From Vibrio fortis (GTDB lineage: Bacteria > Pseudomonadota > Gammaproteobacteria > Enterobacterales > Vibrionaceae), in contig NZ_AP025487.1 in assembly GCF_024347475.1 (NCBI RefSeq), positions 1,488,001 through 1,552,000 of the forward strand: DNA of 64,000 nucleotides. Direction: 5' to 3'. Each line of letters opens with the position of its first letter. Position 1 is the stretch's first letter. Under the pieces are notes generated by a model. It saw nothing but the letters and a program-made list of their open reading frames with translations. It was not told where the DNA came from and did not search any database. A program made the position numbers and the translations under genes. Positions 58,856-64,000 of the stretch are shown here, in pieces.

Positions 58856-59214
58856 GAATAAGAGTGACAATTGGCGGTGCCCAAAAGTCGTGTGTCGTTG
58901 TTCCGTGACATAAAGAGGTTAGTGCAAATAGATTGGTTATCGATTTTGGAGTGCCCTATCCTCCGAAACATATAAAGTAGTGAACATTTTTGATTAAACG
59001 TAATTTGCAGTATCAGAAATTTAGTTTGGTACGCCGACGGTAAGTTTACACTCGAACAAATAATACAAGACTTCGTAGGGTGTTTAAACTTGTATACCAG
59101 TAATGTTTTGACTAGATAATAAGTAATTGATTTAACTTAACTAATTTACCATAAAGTACATAATCACCATTATTTAAACTACCGTTTAAATAATGGTGAT
59201 TATAGGTCAAAAAT
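58856..59214. other. 359-base convergent region between the recombinase module and the cargo operon
   Basis: No gene is seen. The sequence is AT-rich and ends in the perfect 20-bp inverted repeat listed separately. Confidence 0.5.
59160..59203. repeat. Perfect 20-bp inverted repeat with 4-base loop
   Basis: ATAATCACCATTATTTAAAC (59160-59179) and its exact complement (59184-59203) flank TACC. It lies 11 bases past the stop of the HEPN gene. The stem is long but AT-rich and lacks a clear T-run on either strand. It may be a terminator, an mRNA-stabilising hairpin or a recombination-related palindrome. Confidence 0.8.
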
Positions 59215-59748
59215 TTACTGTGCTAGTGCATTTTCAGTTGCTTCAACCAAGCTTTTGAAAAATCTAATACATTTTTCTGCTTCTGGTTTACTAATAAGAT
59301 GAGTGGTTTGCTTATCCAAAACAGAACGATGAACAGCATCACCACGCTTTTTTATCCATTCATTTAATTTACTTCGAGTTCTCTCTGGTTCTTCATAACC
59401 TGGCCATGACCATGACGTCGTCACATCTATGCCGAGAAAACGCTCAAAGAGATCTTTAGTTTTCTTACTATTAGGTGTATGAAAAAATTTTAGCTCTTTT
59501 TCTAACGAGTTGCCGATAAAGTTACCTATCTGAGACCCTTGAAGTACCCTGGTTTGAATTTCGACCTCTTCACTAATCTTATCTTCTACATAAGTTTCCC
59601 ACGCAGTTAAGGACATTATTAGCGCGGCGCGTTTAAGCTCTTCAGGGTCACGTCCTAAATCTGGGATACTCTTCATATGTTCATAGGCCTCTAAAATCCT
59701 TTCAGCGTCTTGAATAGATACATCGAACACATTTTTTGCTCGGCACAT
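59215..59748 (-). CDS. HEPN-domain protein (RiboL-PSP-HEPN-like), probable RNase toxin or effector
   Basis: The 177-residue all-helical protein has an N-terminal helix, KRAALIMSLTAWETYVEDKI, typical of RiboL-PSP/MAE_28990-type HEPN proteins, and the HEPN catalytic motif RxxxxH as KKRGDAVHRS. Family members are metal-independent endoribonucleases in toxin-antitoxin and anti-phage systems. GAGGA precedes the ATG by six bases. It begins 19 bases after the VWA gene and is the last gene of the operon. Activity is inferred from the motif. Confidence 0.75.
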   Translation of the reverse strand: MCRAKNVFDVSIQDAERILEAYEHMKSIPDLGRDPEELKRAALIMSLTAWETYVEDKISEEVEIQTRVLQGSQIGNFIGNSLEKELKFFHTPNSKKTKDLFERFLGIDVTTSWSWPGYEEPERTRSKLNEWIKKRGDAVHRSVLDKQTTHLISKPEAEKCIRFFKSLVEATENALAQ

Positions 59749-59767
59749 AAAAATCCTCTTACTTTTA

Positions 59768-61315
59768 TTAACGCCTTAATTCCACCCACTCTGAGATGTA
59801 ATGCATTGGGTCACAAATTTTGCTCATTGATGTATAGTGAGAATTACCGATTTGTATACCGTGTACCTGTAGCCCATGCTTCTCTCTTCGGTTGCTAATT
59901 TTCCGACTTAACCCCGAAGTCACTGGGAACTCACCATCACTCACTAACAAAACATCGGCTTTATGCCATTCTTCTGAATCACACTTTTCCAGCGCTTTGT
60001 TGAGTGGCCCTTCAGCATCTGTACCACCTCCAAAAGACATCGTGAGGAAGTTAAGTAGGTCATTAACCCCCGAAGCATCTAACGTCAAATCAAGCTCACT
60101 AACCTCCTTCTTACTTCCAAAGAGATAAACGTAGCAACGCCGTTGCTCTTTGTAGGCCGCTTTCAAGCATTCCAAAACGGTCGCTTTGGCAATGTTTTCT
60201 GGTAATCCCTTCATTGAGCCTGAAGTATCCAAGCAAATCACCATCGGACCTCGTTTTTTATTGCTTTTATTACCCTGTTTTTCACTAATGGACTCTTGTT
60301 CTATTAGCTCTTCTGTTTCCAAAAACTCAGTCCCTTCCACTGAGTAAGAAAGTAAAGCATGCTCTGCACGCTTAGCATGCCAGAGTTTTTTAAGCACAAG
60401 GTTAGTTAACAGCGAGGCTTCTTGAGGCAACATTCTAGAAATCGAATCTGAACGAGTAATGCCTTTAGTTTCCATTGGAACAAGAGGTGTCGTCACATAC
60501 TTCTCATGACGATCAGCGACACTCATTTTAATTACGATTTTTTCAAGTACTGCCCCTTCGGCTTGATCTTCTCGCCCTAAGTCCCGAATCAAGCTTTGTA
60601 ACTTGGGAAGCTTTTTAACAAGCTTGTTCAACCTAACAATATCTAGCCAACCATGGCTTTGAAAAACGCCTTTTGATAAATCAAACCCTAGACCGGTGAT
60701 CAACCCAAGCTCAGTAAATACCTCTTCTAATTGTGACCATACCGCTAGCCTCTCTTGCCATACAACAGGCAAGATACCAACCCTATCCTGTTCAGAGATC
60801 AGCTTCTGCCAGATCTCCTCCGAGGCAGTTTCGGCAATTAGCGCCCGCTGTGCGTTAGTCATAGACAGAGGTTTGACTTGTTTACGCTTACTCTTTTTTT
60901 TCTCTAAAGCTTGCTTGATTTGATTTAACGCTTCATCTTCTAGCTTCTTAATAAGGTCATTTATCAGAGGAGATGCCTTAGATTGAAGCTCGTCTATTGT
61001 CGTAAGAATGTCAGATAGCAGAGCATCTGTGACCTCTTCATTCTGAACGCAGTAACGATTTAATCCAGTGTCTTCTAGCACTTTACAAATCGCATCAGTC
61101 AGTGTCTGGGGGGCTAATGGAGTTAAACACGTCGGATTCCCTCCCATAAGAAGTTCATTTCTGGAATTAACTAAAGACTCACACCGCTCTAATAACTCAC
61201 CATCAGTATTTGTAATAACAGCCGGAAGAAACTTCTCCGGCACATTATCGAGGCATGTAAATTGACTATCCATGTTAAATAGCGGAAAGCCAATCTGGTA
61301 CGATTCTCTAATCAC
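59768..61315 (-). CDS. VWA-domain protein, ViaA-like
   Basis: The 515-residue protein has a helical N-terminal two-thirds and a C-terminal von Willebrand A domain with complete MIDAS: VICLDTSGSM, SFGGGTDAEG and VLLVSDGEF. Length, layout and the C-terminal IxGIQIG...HYISEW end resemble E. coli ViaA (483 residues), the partner of the AAA+ ATPase RavA. GTG at 61315 is chosen because AAGGAG lies six bases upstream and it overlaps the previous gene's stop by 8 bases (GTGATTAG). The longest frame begins at 61339. Confidence 0.82.
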   Translation of the reverse strand: MIRESYQIGFPLFNMDSQFTCLDNVPEKFLPAVITNTDGELLERCESLVNSRNELLMGGNPTCLTPLAPQTLTDAICKVLEDTGLNRYCVQNEEVTDALLSDILTTIDELQSKASPLINDLIKKLEDEALNQIKQALEKKKSKRKQVKPLSMTNAQRALIAETASEEIWQKLISEQDRVGILPVVWQERLAVWSQLEEVFTELGLITGLGFDLSKGVFQSHGWLDIVRLNKLVKKLPKLQSLIRDLGREDQAEGAVLEKIVIKMSVADRHEKYVTTPLVPMETKGITRSDSISRMLPQEASLLTNLVLKKLWHAKRAEHALLSYSVEGTEFLETEELIEQESISEKQGNKSNKKRGPMVICLDTSGSMKGLPENIAKATVLECLKAAYKEQRRCYVYLFGSKKEVSELDLTLDASGVNDLLNFLTMSFGGGTDAEGPLNKALEKCDSEEWHKADVLLVSDGEFPVTSGLSRKISNRREKHGLQVHGIQIGNSHYTSMSKICDPMHYISEWVELRR

Positions 61316-62822
61316 ACAGCTCTCCTTCCACAGGATCATCAGAAGAAACTAGCTCTGCAATTTCAATACTTGGGTCTTCTTCCAAAGGCAAACAACTAAA
61401 CCCATCAACAAGTTTATTAGCTCTATTTAACAGCTTTTCAGCCTGCTTCAATGACTCATTTAGTGCGTCGACAATTTCTGGTAATAAACTGCAATCTAAC
61501 CAAAGGTGACTATCGAAGTATTGTGCAACTGTCTGCAATTCTTGCTTAACAGTATCAATGTGCTGCTCGATGTTATTCACTATTTCTTGAACGCTTAATA
61601 CTCTACTTTCGATATGAGCATTGGAAAATCGAGTACTACCAATCAATGGATTGTTCTCCACTTTTTCCCTCCAAGGTTCGAACCGACCATAATTGCTGTT
61701 CGTAGTTTTACTTCCGTCATAGTCTTGATATAGCAATCTACCGTTTTTATCCGTCGCTTGACGTTCACTAGACTTTTTAGTCGTTTCATTACCATTACAA
61801 TCGATATAGAGTAGTTTTCCTTGAGTATCTTTTTTATGCGGGCAGCTTTCTTCTGTTAACCTACTTTCCCATACACTCAAAACTTGTAATAGGCGTGATG
61901 GTGGCGTTTTTCCATCAACAGTCACCAATCGCTTGTAGAGCTCTTGTAGGCCTTCAAATTGCTTTGGTTGCTCCCATAAGCAATGCGGCAAAATCCAAGT
62001 ATCATAAATACTGGTTTCGTTAAATCCAGAAGTGAAAGCCGACACTTTTATTAATTTCACTAGCTTACGCCAACGGCGGTCAGATACCTTTATATCTTGC
62101 GATTTCAGGTAGTTTTTGAACTCTTTACAGGCCTCAATCGTAGCGGCAGTTAACTCCACTTTTTCAGCTAGCTTCTGTACCTCATCTAGGTCATCAAGCT
62201 TTAAGCGAACATTCAGTTCAGGATCAAACTTTTTTAACGTCCCGTTCAGAAGTTGTTCAAATGACTCATCAGACACAGGCGACACATAAGAACGCAGAAT
62301 GAATCTATCGTATAAAGCGCTGAGCTCTTCGCCTTCCGGTAACTCGTTACTTGCTGCTACAACAGAGATTAAAGGAACATTGACTCTTCGGTTGCCGTTA
62401 TCAAACTGGCGTTCGTTCAGCAAAGTTAGAAGACTGTTTAAGATTGCACTGTTTGCTTTAAAGATTTCATCGATAAACGCCACAGATGCTTCAGGCAGGT
62501 ACCCACTAGTAAGCCGGTTATAACGATCGTCTTCCAACGCTTTGATCGAAAGCGGCCCAAACAGCTCTTCTGGAACAGAAAAACGCGTCACTAATCGTTC
62601 AAAGTAATTAGCCTCAACAAAGACACTTTTCAGTCGCTTTGCCAATTCACTTTTAGCCGTTCCTGGAGGCCCAACGAGTAAGACATGCTCACCGGAGAGT
62701 GCAGCTAGCATCATTAGTCGAACTTGATGCTCTCTTTCCAATAATCCATCACTCATCTGAGCCAATAGGGTTTGGAGCTTGTCTTTTCTATTCATAGTTG
62801 TTGCACATACTGTCGTTGTCAC
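61308..62822 (-). CDS. MoxR-family AAA+ ATPase, RavA-like
   Basis: The 504-residue protein (RavA 498) has LQTLLAQMSDGLLERE-, Walker A GPPGTAKS (51-58), FSVPEELFGPLSIKAL, Walker B VAFIDEI (114-120) and the sensor region VVAASNELPEGEELSALYDR. The wording follows RavA closely. The C-terminal part includes two copies of a 17-residue motif (332-348 and 358-374) in the region where RavA has its LARA insert. The start is GTG with AAGGA upstream. It is 47 bases after the nuclease gene and coupled to the VWA gene by an 8-base overlap. It probably remodels a target together with the VWA protein. Confidence 0.85.
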   Translation of the reverse strand: MTTTVCATTMNRKDKLQTLLAQMSDGLLEREHQVRLMMLAALSGEHVLLVGPPGTAKSELAKRLKSVFVEANYFERLVTRFSVPEELFGPLSIKALEDDRYNRLTSGYLPEASVAFIDEIFKANSAILNSLLTLLNERQFDNGNRRVNVPLISVVAASNELPEGEELSALYDRFILRSYVSPVSDESFEQLLNGTLKKFDPELNVRLKLDDLDEVQKLAEKVELTAATIEACKEFKNYLKSQDIKVSDRRWRKLVKLIKVSAFTSGFNETSIYDTWILPHCLWEQPKQFEGLQELYKRLVTVDGKTPPSRLLQVLSVWESRLTEESCPHKKDTQGKLLYIDCNGNETTKKSSERQATDKNGRLLYQDYDGSKTTNSNYGRFEPWREKVENNPLIGSTRFSNAHIESRVLSVQEIVNNIEQHIDTVKQELQTVAQYFDSHLWLDCSLLPEIVDALNESLKQAEKLLNRANKLVDGFSCLPLEEDPSIEIAELVSSDDPVEGELCD

Positions 62823-62869
62823 AATAAATTCCTTCTCTTTATGTCGTTAGCGTAAATTTGGGAACGGAT

Positions 62870-64000
62870 TTATTCCGAGCACCACACGCGTAAGTCAGCT
62901 AATGTTGTTTTCTTTATAAAAAGTTCTGTTGTTCCAAGCAGTTTGAGCATCTCTTCTGTAATTTGTTCTTTACTCACTCCCGGTTGTACCACTGCGACTT
63001 GAAACTCGATAGGTGTAGTGCGTGAGCGATTCTTGATGCTTTCCAACTGAGCCATAGTCCCTTTTAGAAAACGGCTTTGACCTCGCCCTTTCCAAGCTCC
63101 TTCACGCTTCTGAATATGTTTATATAAATATGGAAGACCAACATGTTTCCAACGTACAGAACGTTGAGCCTGCCCGCAGACTTCATAAAGATCACTTAGT
63201 CGTCTTCCAGGCTCACTACCATGAGAGTATTTACAGTGGTACAGGCTTAGAATTATCTTGTCTGGCAGAGATTTAATTGCCACTAAATCAGCAGCTTCTC
63301 CATGGTCATCATCATTGATTACGATGTCGTACTCTGAGTCGATAAGCTGCCAAGTTCGATGCTGTACTGTATTAGTATTTAAGTTCGCACCCATTGACTC
63401 TTTCGTTATGTCTACAGCCCATTCGATAGGATTCAAAGCGTCAGGAGAATAACAACCGATATTGTCCCTCACCTCAACCCAGTAACAGTTATAAGAAAAT
63501 GAACCATCAGCGTAGTAGACGAATATTGGGTCGTGATACATCTCTTCGATGAGCGTTCTAGGTTCAGAGTTTCCTACTTGAATGGAGATAGGCTCACCGT
63601 CTAACAATTGATAGTCATAACCTTTAGACAGCTCTTGAGCTATCAGAAGTTTGTATTTTGATGTGGCTTGAGAGGACTCAAAAACCAGAATAGGTTCTTT
63701 GGTTTGTTCATCCCATGTCACTTTTAAGTCGACTTCATACAAGTAGAATGAAGATGAACCAAAATAGATTTTGACGCCTTCTTCATTACGAATTTGAAGT
63801 TGTTCCCCCCACTGAATCGATATCGGCATATAAGGATGAGGCTTGTCTATTTTCTGCGGTCTTAAGAAGTCACGTGTAATGTTTGTATCATCATTACCAC
63901 CTTCTACTACTTTATCCCATGCTGCTTTTGCCCAGAGTAACCAATCGGCGATTGAACCTGCTTTGGGAGACCAAACTTTACCTTTACGCTCAGAACACCC
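62870..64000 (-). CDS. C-terminal part of a large helicase-associated nuclease-like protein (5' end outside window)
   Basis: The frame is open to base 64000, past the internal ATG at 63829. The segment before that ATG is protein-like (SIADWLLWAKAAWDKVV), so the gene starts beyond the window. The visible ~376 residues contain a beta-rich part and a PD-(D/E)xK-like core: GEAADLVAIKSLPDKI with an acidic residue, then LSLYHCKYS with the lysine, and RLSDLYEVCGQAQRSVRW. I recall this block at the C-terminus of long DEAD/DEAH helicases in defence islands; the helicase part itself is not in view. It is the first visible gene of the operon. Confidence 0.65.
   Translation of the reverse strand, partial: GCSERKGKVWSPKAGSIADWLLWAKAAWDKVVEGGNDDTNITRDFLRPQKIDKPHPYMPISIQWGEQLQIRNEEGVKIYFGSSSFYLYEVDLKVTWDEQTKEPILVFESSQATSKYKLLIAQELSKGYDYQLLDGEPISIQVGNSEPRTLIEEMYHDPIFVYYADGSFSYNCYWVEVRDNIGCYSPDALNPIEWAVDITKESMGANLNTNTVQHRTWQLIDSEYDIVINDDDHGEAADLVAIKSLPDKIILSLYHCKYSHGSEPGRRLSDLYEVCGQAQRSVRWKHVGLPYLYKHIQKREGAWKGRGQSRFLKGTMAQLESIKNRSRTTPIEFQVAVVQPGVSKEQITEEMLKLLGTTELFIKKTTLADLRVWCSE

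Noticed and set aside
58387-58971. A 194-codon minus-strand frame opposite the small accessory gene.
   Set aside because: The plus-strand frame has the ribosome-binding site and operon context; the antisense product has no recognisable features.
1-64000. CRISPR arrays, tRNA or rRNA genes and intact IS transposases.
   Set aside because: No regularly spaced repeats, no cloverleaf-like conserved tRNA sequence and no DDE or HUH transposase were seen when reading both strands.

Overview
The window looks like chromosome 1 of a marine Vibrio (Gammaproteobacteria), close to the replication terminus. Gene content and order support this. The stretch pyrD-zapC-rlmL-uup-rmf-fabA-ycbZ-matP and the blocks yccX/tusE/yccA and rsmF-letB-letA-msrC-proQ-prc match the order known from enterics. 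Genes typical of Vibrio are interleaved: a 180-kDa NAD-glutamate dehydrogenase, DUF3466, DUF3634 and DUF2835 proteins and an aapJQMP transporter. Species cannot be fixed from sequence alone.

Layout. 1-2434: the 3' end of a giant type I-secreted RTX adhesin. 2.5-6.8 kb: rlmI, a chemoreceptor, acylphosphatase, tusE, yccA. 7.0-11.3 kb: an aapJQMP amino-acid ABC transporter on the minus strand. 11.8-17.5 kb: a siroheme-synthase-like protein, aroH-yajQ, a hotdog-fold protein, an unknown membrane protein and a CvfB-like S1 protein. 17.5-28.5 kb: a probable small RNA, rsmF, the LetAB lipid-transport pair, an ABC exporter, msrC, proQ, prc. 28.7-39.7 kb: an unknown secreted protein, pepN, DUF2835, gdh, pyrD, zapC. 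40.2-50.0 kb: rlmL, a glutaredoxin-like protein, uup, DUF3466, rmf, fabA with FadR/FabR-like sites, ycbZ, matP, DUF3634. 50.1-51.8 kb: a small TolA-like secreted protein and an HDOD-like protein.

From about 51.8 kb to the right edge the window is accessory DNA. About 1 kb with no convincing gene precedes four tightly packed plus-strand genes: three long tyrosine-recombinase-fold proteins and a small helical protein. The arrangement resembles the intA-cap-intB-srap core I recall from strand-biased circularizing integrative elements of Vibrio, and more broadly Tn554/GIsul-type recombinase trios. Facing it is a minus-strand operon running off the right edge: the C-terminal part of a large protein with a nuclease-like end (probably a helicase), a RavA-like MoxR AAA+ ATPase, a ViaA-like VWA protein and a HEPN protein with an intact RxxxxH motif. 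This looks like an anti-phage or conflict system carried as element cargo. It is the most interesting part of the window.

No tRNA, rRNA, CRISPR array or intact IS transposase was recognised. Most core operons end in clear intrinsic terminators, which helped to set gene boundaries. Several starts were moved inward from the longest possible reading frame on the basis of ribosome-binding sites, terminators or family N-termini.
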